From Bryopsis sp. KO-2023 (taxonomy: Eukaryota > Chlorophyta > Ulvophyceae > Bryopsidales > Bryopsidaceae): a DNA stretch of 64,000 nt. Under the pieces are notes generated by a model. The model searched no databases. It saw only the letters and a program-made list of their open reading frames with translations, and was not told where the DNA came from. Positions 10,133 to 21,000 of the stretch are shown piece by piece. A program made the translations under genes and the position numbers. Within the stretch, counting starts at the first letter, position 1, and each line of letters starts with the position of its first letter. The stretch spans positions 3,038,001-3,102,000 of the forward strand of contig BSYQ01000011.1 in the NCBI GenBank assembly GCA_030272585.1, written 5' to 3'.

Positions 10133-13100
10133 TCAGTTATGACCATGTTTGGCTGAGTTTTTCCTTTCGAACTCAGCTAACAATTCTGCACAGTGTTCCA
10201 GATGTGCAACCGGTTCCCATGTGGCCTCATGGGTCGGATAACCCTTCCATAGTACCAGGTACCTCTTTCTTTTTCCAGCTCCCTTGGATCGTAGAACCGT
10301 CTCCACTTCGAATTCCTCGGCTCCAGTTAGTTCGTCCACCAGAGCCGGTCCTGGAGGATCGTCCCTCTTGAATTCCTCGGAACGTATATACTCCTTGAGT
10401 TTGGAGACGTGGAAGGTTGGATGTAGTCGCCATGTTTCTGGTAGATCAATGCGGTAGGCCACCGGTGATATCACTTTGGTCACCTTGAATGGCCCGATGA
10501 ACCGTCTTCGGACCTTAGCTGGAACATGCTTGGTCACGGCCAAAGGAAGATGTGCACTTCGTAGGCACACTTCTTGGCCCACTTGGAACTCCACGTGCCT
10601 CCTTTTCTTGTTGGCTACTTGGCACATTTGCTCCTGGGCGGCGTGGTAGTTCTTCTTCGCGTCCATCAAATCGTCCCGCATTCGGTCCACCATGGCTTCT
10701 GCGGCCTCAACATTGCTCTTGGGCCGGTCCAACTCCAATCCCTTTGGGTGCTGGCCGTACATAAGATAGAACGGCGTGTACTTGGTACTGGCGTTGATCG
10801 AGTTATTCGCTGCAAATTCTGCCGTGCTCAGGTAGTCGCTCCACTTCTCCGGCCTGGCCTCAATATAGGGCCGAAGGAAGTTCTCCAGGGTCCGGATCGT
10901 TACTTCACTCTGGCCATCCGACTGTGGATGGTGAGCAGTCGACATCCGCAGATCCGTTCCTACGAGCCTGAACAGTTCCTTGTAGAACTGGCTCGTGAAC
11001 CGTGGATCGCGATCCGAAACGATCACTTCGGGTATCCCTGAGGTAGGGAACACCTGGGATAGAAACAACTCGGCATACTCCTTTGCCGATACCTCCTTGG
11101 TACATGGCACGAACTTGCACATTTTTGTGAGCCGGTCCACAAAGACAGCTACAGCGGTATACCCATTCGATTTCGGCAAATCGGTCACAAGGTCCGTTGT
11201 CAGCTGTTCCCACTTATATGTCGGAACGGGAAGCGGATTCAGCAATCCTTTGGGCTTCGCGTTCTCGGTCTTCATCACTTGGCATGTGGGGCACGAGCGG
11301 ACATAGTCGGTCACGGTTCGTCTCCAACCGCGCCACCAATATCTTCGGCTCACGAGCTCGGCCGTCCTGGCCACTCCTGGATGTCCCGCCATCGGAACAT
11401 CGTGGTGATCGTGCAACACCACTTGTCGTTTTGTGGTAGGGACCACTAGTTTTGGGTCCACTCCTGGTTCGGTTTGATATAAAAGCATTCCCGGTTCGGT
11501 CCGAGAATACCCGGGTACATGTCGTCCTTGGTCCAGTTGGTCCAGAATACGCTTCAAAGTAGGGTCATCAGTGGTCGCTTGCGTCCATTCCTGCGCCTCC
11601 CCGGGCGAAATTTTGGCCTCCAAAATTGCATTCAACTTGAGCTGAGGCTTGCGTGACAATGCATCAGCCACCACATTGGATCGGCCCGGGAGGTAGACGA
11701 TCTTCGGCATAATAGACTGAAAATACCCCGCCTTCAACCAGCGGGTTTGGGTCCGAGACAGGACCCGTTGCTGGAGGAAGTGTGTAGCGGGCTGGTGGTC
11801 CGTGTAGACAGTGGTCCCTTTCGGCGCGCCTTCGAGATAATGGCGCCATTGAGCCAAGGCATAGGAAATGCCCAAAAGCTCCCTTTCATAGGCCGAGTAC
11901 TTCTGTTCGGCCGAGTTGAGGGACCTACTGAGGAACGCCACCGGTTGAAGTCCATCGTCAGCCTCCTGCATCAATGTGGCTCCCAGCGCAAAATCCGAAG
12001 CATCCGTGACAACTACATATGGCTTGTCCGGATCCGGTATCAGCAGGACCGGAGCCGTCGTCAGACTTTCCTTCAGGGCTTCAAAAGCTGCCTGCTGCTC
12101 GGCTCCCCATTCCCATGGCTGGTCCTTCTTCACAAGCTTCTGGATCGGCGCCGCTACCTTCGAAAACTGTCGAATGAAGCGTCGGTAATACGAAACCATC
12201 CCCAGAAAACTTCGGACCTCAGGAACAGAGGTCAGCGGCTCCCAATCCCGGATCGCCTGGACCTTGGACCGATGCGGCGAGATTCCATTCGCCGAGATCC
12301 AATGGCCCACAAAATCCAACTCCTTCACGGCGATAGAACACTTCGATGCCTTCGCGTACAGGTTGTGCTCCGCTAGCTTGTCCAATACCAAGCGTAGGTG
12401 CTCCGCATGCTCCTCCTCGTTCTTGCTGTAGACTATGATGTCATCGAGGAACACGACCATGAACCGGTCATGGAAATCCCGGAACAGGTCGTTTATCATA
12501 GCCATAAACTGCGGAGGGGCGTTTGTGAGCCCAAATGGCACCACCTTGTACTCGTAGTGTCCGTACCGGGTCCGGAACGCTGTCTTCTCCTGGTCCTCAG
12601 GCCGGATCGGCATCTGCCAGTAGCCGGATCGCAGGTCCAACCGGCTAAACACCTTAGCTCCCTGTAGTCGGTCCAATAGCTCCTCGGGTAGCGGTAGTGG
12701 ATAGCGGTTCTTGATGGTCCTCTGGTTGAGCCAGCGGTAGTCGATGCAAAAGCGAAGGCCACCGTCCTTCTTGTTAGCGAAGAGGACCGGTGCGCCCCAT
12801 GGACTCTTGGAGGGCCGGATCAACTCCCGGTCCAACATATAGTCCAGCTGTTTACGGACCTCCTGAAGCTCCGCCGGAGATAGTTTATACATGGGACGAA
12901 AGATTGGCTTCGTCCCCTCCTCAACCTTGATCTCGAACTCGTGCCCGTTTCGGACCGGTGGTGGTCCTTTGGGCAGATCCGAGGCAAATACTCTCCGATA
13001 GCTCTCCAGTAGGTTCGTAATCTTTCGAGAGGTGTCCTCCCGAATCAGTCGCTCCACATCGTCCTTCTGATGTCCGTCTTCTGGCTCCACTTCCGTAACT

Positions 13101-14068
13101 ACCACCATCAAAGCTCCACAATCGTTGGACCGTATCCCTCGCCAAACGTTGGTGGCGGATGTCGGTTCCAATCCCCCAATACTCATGACTTCAGTTGGCT
13201 TTGGCTGAGTTGAAATAGCTAATGGTAATGATAGTTGGCTCCGGCCCCGACGAACCTTAATGGTCCGAGTGCGAAAACACAAATCGGGGTTTTCGGCAAC
13301 CAACCATGGAATTCCCAATATCATTTCATATGCCATTCCAGGGAACAAGTGGAAATCGGACACAAAATTAACTGATCCGGACCGGAACTGTAACCGGTCC
13401 GCTCGTCCTGTAACCTGTTTCCTGGAACCATCTGCCATAACCAAAGTCCGTTGTTCGGGGAAAACCTTTACACCCACTTTCTCCACTACTTCCTTCGAAA
13501 GGTAATTTTCCCAACTGCCCGAATCGACATAAGCCACTACTGGCACGTCATTAATAAAAACCCTTATTTCAAACCCCGTAAAACGACTATTCTTGCCGGC
13601 CCCGCCGGTCTTAGCTAAAAAAGAAAAATTGTCGGCCGTCGCAGAACCGGTCCGACTAAGTGCCTGCCCTAGCACTTCCCCATCCACCTCGGTAGCTCCT
13701 TGACCTTTCCCTGGTTCAAGTGATGCATCACGCTCCGAGTGGTCCGATGGCCCCACGGGCTGTTCTTGCCCTTGACCGTCGGTGGCTCCTCTCAAGGGTC
13801 CCGTCCCTGGTGACCCGGTCCGCACATCTGCTGTATCTTGGGGACTGTCTTGCGGACTGGAGCTGTGTTTCGGTTCTTCCGGCTGGTCTTTCCAGCGTAC
13901 TCTTTTTTCCCTTTGCCCTTGATCTCCCGGATCGCTGGCCTCATCACCACCCGTTTCCTGGTCCAAGGCTGGTGGTCCTGCGCCTCGGACCTTCAATTTA
14001 CTGATTTCTTGGCGTCGGACAGTTTCGGACAATATCGCACTCCATGGTTGCCTCCACAGAGATAACAC
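10133..14068 (-). CDS. pol: TE-C pol polyprotein (PR-RT-RNaseH-IN-chromodomain)
   Basis: A 1311-residue open frame. In order: retropepsin with DSGS near residue 182; reverse transcriptase with FLDD near 540; RNase H starting at DASD near 686; integrase with an HHCC zinc site (CPTCQ near 927) and the D,D-35-E core (Asp in TTDLVTDLP, Asp in VSDRDPRF, Glu in [10 protein letters not shown]); and a C-terminal chromodomain near 1245-1295 ([17 protein letters not shown]). This order and the chromodomain place it in the chromoviruses, whose chromodomain is known to direct integration to marked chromatin. The frame overlaps gag by 76 bases and is -1 relative to it, so expression by frameshifting is likely, although I see no textbook slippery heptamer. 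The first residues before the protease are probably only the open part of the frame. Confidence 0.95.
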   Translation of the reverse strand: MLSLWRQPWSAILSETVRRQEISKLKVRGAGPPALDQETGGDEASDPGDQGQREKRVRWKDQPEEPKHSSSPQDSPQDTADVRTGSPGTGPLRGATDGQGQEQPVGPSDHSERDASLEPGKGQGATEVDGEVLGQALSRTGSATADNFSFLAKTGGAGKNSRFTGFEIRVFINDVPVVAYVDSGSWENYLSKEVVEKVGVKVFPEQRTLVMADGSRKQVTGRADRLQFRSGSVNFVSDFHLFPGMAYEMILGIPWLVAENPDLCFRTRTIKVRRGRSQLSLPLAISTQPKPTEVMSIGGLEPTSATNVWRGIRSNDCGALMVVVTEVEPEDGHQKDDVERLIREDTSRKITNLLESYRRVFASDLPKGPPPVRNGHEFEIKVEEGTKPIFRPMYKLSPAELQEVRKQLDYMLDRELIRPSKSPWGAPVLFANKKDGGLRFCIDYRWLNQRTIKNRYPLPLPEELLDRLQGAKVFSRLDLRSGYWQMPIRPEDQEKTAFRTRYGHYEYKVVPFGLTNAPPQFMAMINDLFRDFHDRFMVVFLDDIIVYSKNEEEHAEHLRLVLDKLAEHNLYAKASKCSIAVKELDFVGHWISANGISPHRSKVQAIRDWEPLTSVPEVRSFLGMVSYYRRFIRQFSKVAAPIQKLVKKDQPWEWGAEQQAAFEALKESLTTAPVLLIPDPDKPYVVVTDASDFALGATLMQEADDGLQPVAFLSRSLNSAEQKYSAYERELLGISYALAQWRHYLEGAPKGTTVYTDHQPATHFLQQRVLSRTQTRWLKAGYFQSIMPKIVYLPGRSNVVADALSRKPQLKLNAILEAKISPGEAQEWTQATTDDPTLKRILDQLDQGRHVPGYSRTEPGMLLYQTEPGVDPKLVVPTTKRQVVLHDHHDVPMAGHPGVARTAELVSRRYWWRGWRRTVTDYVRSCPTCQVMKTENAKPKGLLNPLPVPTYKWEQLTTDLVTDLPKSNGYTAVAVFVDRLTKMCKFVPCTKEVSAKEYAELFLSQVFPTSGIPEVIVSDRDPRFTSQFYKELFRLVGTDLRMSTAHHPQSDGQSEVTIRTLENFLRPYIEARPEKWSDYLSTAEFAANNSINASTKYTPFYLMYGQHPKGLELDRPKSNVEAAEAMVDRMRDDLMDAKKNYHAAQEQMCQVANKKRRHVEFQVGQEVCLRSAHLPLAVTKHVPAKVRRRFIGPFKVTKVISPVAYRIDLPETWRLHPTFHVSKLKEYIRSEEFKRDDPPGPALVDELTGAEEFEVETVLRSKGAGKRKRYLVLWKGYPTHEATWEPVAHLEHCAELLAEFERKNSAKHGHN

Positions 14069-16173
14069 GACATTTGCCCCCTGCCGCCGCCTCCTGGATT
14101 CCCTCTTCCGCCTTGTCGGCCTCCAGTGCCACGGCCTCTGCCTCGGCCTCCGCCTCCTCGGCCACGGCCACGGCCACGGCCTCGGTCTCCAATGGCTCCA
14201 AGTCGGTCCTCACGCGGTCCATCGCCAATGCTGTTGACTCGGCTTCGTCGGTTCCATCTTGGTCTGCCTCCTTGGCCCCTGGCACCGGAATGTGGATGTA
14301 GGGTCCGGACACCGTCGAGTCGTTCAGCCATTTCAATCGCTTCCTGCACATCCCCTCGCACGAATCCAGCGATAGTAGTGCGAAGAGGGTCTCGTAACCC
14401 AGCGACGAACGTCGAAAACATCTCCGCCTCCGTCATGTCCGGGATGCGAAAACAAATGTGCTGGAACCGGCGCACGTAGTCACGCACGGTCCCTCCCTGC
14501 TTGAGGCCACGTAGCTCGGTCCGGGCCCGTTCCGTCGAAGTCGTAGGCTCAAATTGGCGTCGTGCCTCCGTTGCCCACTCTTGCCAATCAGCGAAGGGTT
14601 GGCGTCTCCCCTCAGCCATGCGAAGCTCCTGCAAGTTCATCCAACGCGAGGCCGCTCCTCCAACGTGGGCCGACAGCACTCGGATCCACTGGACCTCAGG
14701 GACATCTTGGGCCCGCAACCACCTGCCCATTTGCATAACCCACTCGGTGACGGACACATCGTGGTCACCTGTGTAGGGTTTAGGCATCTGCAACTTCAAG
14801 TGGCGCAGGGGGTTGCGTCCATCCGGTGGGTTTGGTGCGCCTGGTCCTGGTGGTCCTCCCGGACCTCCTGGTCCGCCTGGTCCACCTGGTCCTGGTCCAC
14901 CTGGTCCACCCGGTCCTCCTGGCCCTCCTGGTCCTCCTGGTCCGTTGGGTCCTCCTGGCCCTCCTGGTCGCCTCGATCCGTCTGGTCCATCATCATCGTC
15001 ATCGCCTCCACCGCCTCCACCGCCGCCTGCTGGGTGCGTTCCTTGTCGCCGGTTCATCTGTCCAGTTGGGTCTTGTTGGCCCACTGATGCGTATGATCCC
15101 ATCCCAGCGAATGGGTCCGATCCGGAGTTGAACCCTCCCCGACCACTCGTCTGCTGCATGGCTCCTGGTGGCACTTGTGCTGCGGGCCATGGTCTGCCTT
15201 GGTCGGTAGTTTGGTCTCGAATAACGGGACCTGGCCTGCGGTTCAACCTGGGTCCTGGGTCGGCGGTTCCTCTGGGAGGTAGGAGCACAGGTAAAGGTGC
15301 GGCGTTGACGTCCATAGGTGATACCAGCGGTGCTTGAGTTTGCCCTGACGAAGTGGCTACTGTTGGTGGCGCGGCCGGTCCACCGGTCAGCCCTGTCGTG
15401 ACCACGGGTACCAAAGGTGGAGCCGTTGGTGCCTGGACCGTCTGCGTTCCAACGTACACGGGAACGTGTTGCGGTCCTGTGGGCACCTGCTTGGACCATA
15501 ACTTGACGAGCTCTTCCACGTTGGGTTTGGCTTCTGTCTCGCGCCAAAGTCGGTCCTTGTCCTTCTCCAACTCCTTGGTAACCACGTCGAGTGTAGCTAC
15601 TGCGACCTTGTTGTCGTTGAGCTGATGTGTGAGATACTCGGTCCTGGCCCCAAGGTTCTTGACATCGTCCTCTGCCTTGGCGGCCAAACGGTCCTGGCTC
15701 AGTTGGAGACGGCGCTCCAGCTCCGCGGTGAGCTGTCCATACTCTTGGCGTTGTGCCTCCAATCTCTCGGCGAGACCCGCGACCTGTTGATCTACAAGGG
15801 CCGCCTGCCGTTCTTCGGCTTCTCTCCTCTGGGCCTCGAGACGGTAGTCGAGATCTTCGGCTTGCTGGTCCAGCAAAGCGGCTGCGTGCTCCTGTTGCTG
15901 TTGCAGCTGGCCCCGGACCTCTTCGAGGGCCGCCTGTAGGTTGGCCACGGTCCGGTCCGCCCATTGACCCGCGTCCACCTCCAGCTGGTTCATGCGTACG
16001 TCGGCTTGGTTGTTCTCGACGTGAACCTGCTGTACGTGCTGGTAGTTCTGCTGCACGAACATTGGTCCTTGGGCCGGTGGTGGAGGGTCGTCTTCGGTCC
16101 CCAAACTCATCTCGTCTCCCTCGTCCACATGGTCGGGATAGGCTGGGGCTTCCTCGTACGGGATAAGGTCCAT
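13993..16173 (-). CDS. gag: TE-C gag
   Basis: 726 residues starting [10 protein letters not shown]. Residues about 40-250 are a long Gln/Glu/Ala-rich coiled coil; a Gly-Pro collagen-like stretch follows near 385-450. A retrotransposon gag domain comes next (from about 455, with [13 protein letters not shown] typical of it), then an RGG/RGRG-rich segment. Last is one zinc knuckle, [13 protein letters not shown] (Cys-X2-Cys-X3-His-X4-Cys), one residue shorter than the usual CCHC. It forms the particle and packages RNA in this family. The upstream ORF overlaps its start by 67 bases. Confidence 0.93.
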   Translation of the reverse strand: MDLIPYEEAPAYPDHVDEGDEMSLGTEDDPPPPAQGPMFVQQNYQHVQQVHVENNQADVRMNQLEVDAGQWADRTVANLQAALEEVRGQLQQQQEHAAALLDQQAEDLDYRLEAQRREAEERQAALVDQQVAGLAERLEAQRQEYGQLTAELERRLQLSQDRLAAKAEDDVKNLGARTEYLTHQLNDNKVAVATLDVVTKELEKDKDRLWRETEAKPNVEELVKLWSKQVPTGPQHVPVYVGTQTVQAPTAPPLVPVVTTGLTGGPAAPPTVATSSGQTQAPLVSPMDVNAAPLPVLLPPRGTADPGPRLNRRPGPVIRDQTTDQGRPWPAAQVPPGAMQQTSGRGGFNSGSDPFAGMGSYASVGQQDPTGQMNRRQGTHPAGGGGGGGGDDDDDGPDGSRRPGGPGGPNGPGGPGGPGGPGGPGGPGPGGPGGPGGPGGPPGPGAPNPPDGRNPLRHLKLQMPKPYTGDHDVSVTEWVMQMGRWLRAQDVPEVQWIRVLSAHVGGAASRWMNLQELRMAEGRRQPFADWQEWATEARRQFEPTTSTERARTELRGLKQGGTVRDYVRRFQHICFRIPDMTEAEMFSTFVAGLRDPLRTTIAGFVRGDVQEAIEMAERLDGVRTLHPHSGARGQGGRPRWNRRSRVNSIGDGPREDRLGAIGDRGRGRGRGRGGGGRGRGRGTGGRQGGRGNPGGGGRGQMSCYLCGGNHGVRYCPKLSDAKKSVN

Positions 16174-16532
16174 GCCTGGCGCCTAGCGGTCTCTCTGGCT
16201 GCGGCTCTGGCTCGTTGACCCTCGAGTACCTCCAGATACAAGGCCTGGAAATCGGGGTCGTTCCTCTGCTCCTCCGTGAACACGGAGTCACAGGATCCCA
16301 CGCTCTCCAAATCTTCGTCCCGCGGTCCACGCGGTACAGGTATGTCGGCCAAGCTGGGTCCGGAAACAAAAGTCAGAGGTGTGCCACGATAACTTGTTGG
16401 GTAGTCCACCTGAAACGCGTTCCAATGCGCGACGGTAGCTGGAGCGGGAACGGTAGGTGCTGCGGACACTGGCACTTGGAACTCCGAGCCAGTGGATGCG
16501 TCGGTCAGGTTCGAAGGTGTCGAAGGGTACAT
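16107..16532 (-). CDS. TE-C small ORF upstream of gag
   Basis: 141 residues starting MYPSTPSNLT, 42 bases after the primer-binding site and overlapping gag by 67 bases in a different frame (gag is -1 relative to it). The composition is normal for protein: Pro/Ser/Thr-rich first half, acidic middle, Arg-rich end. I know no family for it. It is the first ATG frame on the genomic RNA, so either it is made and gag follows by reinitiation or frameshift, or gag is reached by leaky scanning. It could also be the N-terminal extension of gag. Confidence 0.55.
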   Translation of the reverse strand: MYPSTPSNLTDASTGSEFQVPVSAAPTVPAPATVAHWNAFQVDYPTSYRGTPLTFVSGPSLADIPVPRGPRDEDLESVGSCDSVFTEEQRNDPDFQALYLEVLEGQRARAAARETARRQAWTLSRTRKPQPIPTMWTRETR

Positions 16533-16573
16533 ATAGATCTCCTTGGTGATGCGGTTCGCGAGTCCGGGAACTC

Positions 16574-16585
16574 GCTCCGAAACCA
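16574..16585 (-). other. TE-C primer-binding site
   Basis: TGGTTTCGGAGC on the minus strand, two bases inside the 5' LTR. It is identical to the sites of TE-A and TE-B. Confidence 0.8.
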
Positions 16586-16587
16586 GT

Positions 16588-16997
16588 TGATAAAAACACG
16601 GGAAAGTATCGAGTAGTGGTAGACGTTACGTCTAGAACCACGGAAACACGGATAAGAGTCTTTGCTTACAAGCTTACTCTAGAACATTGTTACCTCGGTC
16701 CGGGTCCAATAAATATGGAGCCGGACCGACAACCTGGCAAAAGGAACGGTTGAGAGCTGTCGGACCCAGCGTCCACTGGACCGACAGATCCAGACCAAAT
16801 CCTTCTCAGGACCGTTGGTTGGATTGTGTGGACACGGTAACTGCCACCGTGTCCACCTCTCACTTGGGTCAGTCGGACTGTACTGCTGGACCGGCTCTGG
16901 TACCGAACCAGGCACTGATTACCGGACCAGGCGGATCCAGTCCGACTGGATCGACTTAGGTGAATGAGTACTCGTTCCAGAGTCCACATTCGTATCA
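16588..16997 (-). repeat. TE-C 5' LTR
   Basis: 410-bp direct repeat of 7612-8021. It is followed at 16998-17002 by ATCAC, the second copy of the target site duplication. Confidence 0.93.
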
Positions 16998-18081
16998 ATC
17001 ACCACCTTAACGGTAGAAGAACTCCAAAATCGGATTGCTTTGATGCAATCTGAACATCAGGCGTTCCGCAAAGAGGTGGATGACCGTGAGCGGAAACGAG
17101 AAGTGGCTACCAGAAAGGGTAGTACTTCTGTAGGGTCGGGAAGCAAAAAGTCTTCCACGGCCAAACCTGATAAATTTGATGGCCAATGTCCTTGGAAAGA
17201 ACATAAGGTCATTTTGGAGATCTTTTGGATTGCCGAGGGGGTTCCTCGAGAAGAATGGGGTCGGATTGGACCAACATTCTTGGGACCCAAGGGAATCAAG
17301 CACCTCATCGCTCGAGTCGGGGAAGAGAAAATTTCTGGAGGAAACCTGACTTGGGAGGAAATGTGTGTTGCTATGGATGATGGAAGTTTTGGTGAGTTGG
17401 CCACCGAATATGCGGTGACGCAAAAACTGTCCACATTCAAAGACCACATTAACCGGCGATGCAATACTGGAGAATATGTGCGCCAAATGGACACATATTT
17501 TACTCTTCGTAAGACCAAAATTGATAGTATTTCAAAAATTTGGTTCTTACACCGCAACCTCCATGGAGTGTAGAAGGAAGCGGTTGCCACTGATACTTCG
17601 GGTCATGAATGGACTTCATATGAGGAATTCCGTACCCATGTATTGGCAAAAGGAGTATCGCATGATGAGCGATACCCAGTATTGGAAAAAGGTGCCAAAG
17701 AAAAGGAGGAGAGTACCGTTGGATCAAAGCGATCTCGGAAAGAAGAAAAAGGAAAGGTGTATCCGGTTAATCGGAAGAAACACCGAATGATGCCGAGTTT
17801 TTCACCGAGATTTGGTGGTAGTTCTCAACAGACTCGTAAGAGTAAAGTTGGTAAAACATCTTTTCCTGCGGGTCTTAGCCAGAAAGAGTGGGAACGGCGC
17901 AAGGCCGCGAACCTTTGTTTCAGATGTGGAGCATCTTATTCTCCAGGTCATGTGTGTGATACTGGAAAGGTACGGAAGAGTCTCGCTTGTTTCGGGAAAG
18001 AACTTCCTAGTATAGAAGTTCTTGCATCTGGGTTATCTCGAAAGGAGGTATCGAAAAACTCAGATCCGAAAGATGTAATAT

Positions 18082-21000
18082 TTGATCCGATGGATACGGA
18101 TATTACGGAGCCCGAGAACAAATCGGATATTTCTGTGGAGAATGACCCTGACCAGGTTATGTCTGTTGAGAAATGATGACTCTATCCGATGTGGTGAGGA
18201 TGATTTGGACGTCGATCCCATTGGGGACGCCCAAGATCCTATGCCTAGTAAAGAAGAGAAGGTGCCGGAGAACGATTGCATCTCTGGAATGCAACTTTTA
18301 AAATCGGAACTTCATCGTTTGCAGAATGCAAGTAGAGAGTTCACTTTTGACTCATCTACTAATGATGAAAGATTTGCGATTTGTAAAAAGTTTTGCACTG
18401 GACAAGAGTTTCTTGCATCGTCAGTAGCGGGACACCATGTTTGGATGGATCCTGGACGAAAGAATTTGAATGAATTCTTAAAGCATTATTTTGCTTGCAA
18501 GAAAGAGTCACCTTCTTCTACGAGTTGCTGCCTATTAATCCCTCATAATATGGCAGTTAGACAAAAAGAAATCAATCAAATGCGATTGATTGCACAATAT
18601 CGAAAAGGAGCAAAATTGTTTGCTCTTAGCAGCGGTAAAGCACCAGGTCTTCTTTGGCCCGTTGATATATATTACGATCCACCTACAGCGGAGTTACCCG
18701 GTAACTCAATTCCAGGAGAGGATTGTAATCTCAGAATGTCAATGTCGTTCAAAGGTTTGATTTCTGGTTCCCCTGGTCAGATTTTGTTAGATTCTGGCGC
18801 CGCTGGCTACGCTTATATCTCTAAGCATTTCTGCGAAAGCACAGGGCTTAGTTATAGATGTAAGCAAGGTACCAAAATCGAAATGGCCGATGGAACTCCA
18901 TTGGATATTGTAGGGATAACCTCGATTAACTTGCGTTTGCAAGGCTTGCGGATGAAAATCGAGTGTCAAGTTATCACTACAAAGCATTTTGATTTGTACC
19001 TCGGGGATGTGTGGTTATGCAATCACCGAGTACTGATGAATTTTTCTACTGGTAGTGCTTCGGTTCTAGCTACACGGGGAAACCGACTCACGATACGACC
19101 TAATTTGGTTGTGCGTGCCCCTAGTCCGCCTAATGCACGGATCAATCCCTTGTTGAGTATAGCCCAAGCTCGAAGACAACTCCGTAATACGGAGTTATGT
19201 CCTTTTCTGGTTATAGTTCGGGAGGTCCCGAACCCTTTTGAGGGGGAGGAATCTGGGGTACCCGAATTGCCCAAAAATCCTCTAGTGTCTTCATATCAAA
19301 CAGAGCTGGAAAGTCTGTTAGATGAGTATAAAGACAGATTCTCAGATGAGTTGGCGGAATGCCCTCCATCTCGAGAAGAGGATGCAGCAATTGATCTTGT
19401 CCCTGGAGCGAAACCGGTACATAGACCAATGTTTCGTTACACACCGGGTGAAAGAAAAGAGATTGAAGATCAAGTCTCTGATATGCTGCAGAAGGGTTTG
19501 ATTAAGCCTAGTTGTAGTCCGTGGGGTGCACCAATCTTGTTTGTTCCCAAACCGGATGGTACTCGACGGATGTGTATCGACTATAGAGGCTTAAATAAGT
19601 TGACGATCAGGAATCAGTATCCACTACCAAGGATAGATGATCTCCTTGATCAACTGCAAGGTTCGAAGTTCTTTTCGGCCTTAGATTTGAAAGCAGGGTA
19701 TTGGCAACTTCGAGTGAAGGAGTCAGACCAACCGAAGACTGCTTTCAAAACCCCATTCGGTCTGTATGAATACAAAGTGCTTCCAATGGGCTTGACGAAT
19801 GCACCTGCAGTATTCCAGACTTGGATGAATCAAGTATTCTCGGGTATGATTGGGAAGTCGGTTCTAATCTACCTTGACGACATACTTGTATTCAGCAAAA
19901 CTCCGGAGGAACATGTGCAACATTTGCGAGCGGTGATGAAACGCTTGCGTGAGCACAAAGTGTTCTTGAAGAGATCAAAATGTGATTTCTTTAAGACAGA
20001 GCTTCACTATCTTGGATTTGTTATAAATCAAGATGGTATTTCCGCTGACAAAAGGAAAACAGAGAAAGTAGTAGAGTGGCCAGTCCCAAAGAACGTTGCG
20101 GAATTGCGTTCATTTTTAGGGCTCTCTAACTATTTCCGGAGATTTGTGCAAGGTTACAGCAAGCTTGTAGCCCCACTCACAAAGTTACTTAGGAAGGGTA
20201 AAGAGTGGAGTTGGACCGAGGATTGTCAAAGAGGCTTTGATGGTGTTAAAGAGAATTTAACACATGCACCTTGTTTGGCAATGCCTAACTTCGAAAAGGA
20301 TTTTGAAGTTATCGCAGATGCTTCGGATTATGCGATCGGTGCAATCTTGTTGCAAGAGGAACATCCTATAGCTTTTGAAAGTCGAAAGTTATCAGGAGCC
20401 CAACTTAACTGGAGCATAGGTGACAAGGAAATGTTCGCCGTAGTGCATGCTCTTAAGTTGTGGCGATGCTACCTGGATGTGCGTGTGTTTAAGGTGGTGT
20501 GTGATCACCAGCCTAACACATATTTCCATTCCCAGGAAACTCTCTCTCGAAGGTCGGCACGTTGGCTCGAAGTCCTCCAGGGGTTCCGGTTCGAGTGGGA
20601 ATACAGGCCGGGACGGACAAACGTGGCAGACCCCTTGTCACGATATCCGTCGTATTCTCAGCAGATCGGAATACTCTCGGAGCTGGGAGGTGGCCAGAAA
20701 CGACCAACTTGGAATGGGGATCCGTCCTCGCCCCGGCCCGGTACGTCGATGCTAAAGGAGAGATTGACTGAGGGGATCACTAGGGATGAGTGGTTTGAAA
20801 CCGAAGATGTCGCCGCTTCAGGTTGTCAAAAGCACTCAGGCCTGTGGTGGAATGGTGCACGAGTAGTAGTACCAAATTGGGATAATCTTAGAGAAGATAT
20901 CCTACATGATAGCCATGCAAGTGTATATGCAGGACATTTTGGGATCCGCAAGACCCAAAGAACAGTCTTAAAATACTTTTGGTGGCCTGGCGTAGAGGGA

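Larger units (their letters stand above)
7612..16997 (-). mobile_element. TE-C: inner chromodomain Ty3/gypsy retrotransposon with accessory ORFs
   Basis: The 410-bp LTRs (7612-8021 and 16588-16997) look identical by eye, begin TG and end CA, and are flanked by ATCAC on both sides (7607-7611 and 16998-17002). It reads on the minus strand: primer-binding site (16574-16585), a small ORF, gag, pol, a RING-like ORF, then a polypurine tract next to the left LTR. The gag, pol and accessory frames are all open over their full lengths. Identical LTRs, intact frames and its position as the innermost element make it the youngest, and it may still be active. G+C is higher than in TE-B. Confidence 0.95.
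7574..18176 (+). pseudogene. TE-B gag, split by TE-C and with an internal stop
   Basis: The ATG at 7574 (MSRPDPSGEED) opens a frame that meets TE-C at 7612. After TE-C and one copy of its ATCAC duplication the same frame continues from 17003 without a shift, so TE-C hit an open frame. The frame meets a TAG at 17571-17573, then continues in the same phase to 18176. The part after the TAG is basic and has a CCHC-type knuckle (CFRCGASYSPGHVC, near 17920-17960), as expected of a nucleocapsid. The TAG could be a suppressible stop or a decay mutation. The next frame, pol, is +1 relative to gag. Confidence 0.85.

Noticed and set aside
14813..15337. Collagen-like plus-strand protein
   Set aside because: It is antisense to the Gly-Pro stretch of gag, which is symmetric in this respect (GGPs read as PGP).
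14999..16369. 456-codon minus frame as a second TE-C protein
   Set aside because: It is the other reading frame of gag; Arg/Ser/Thr-rich composition and no family match.
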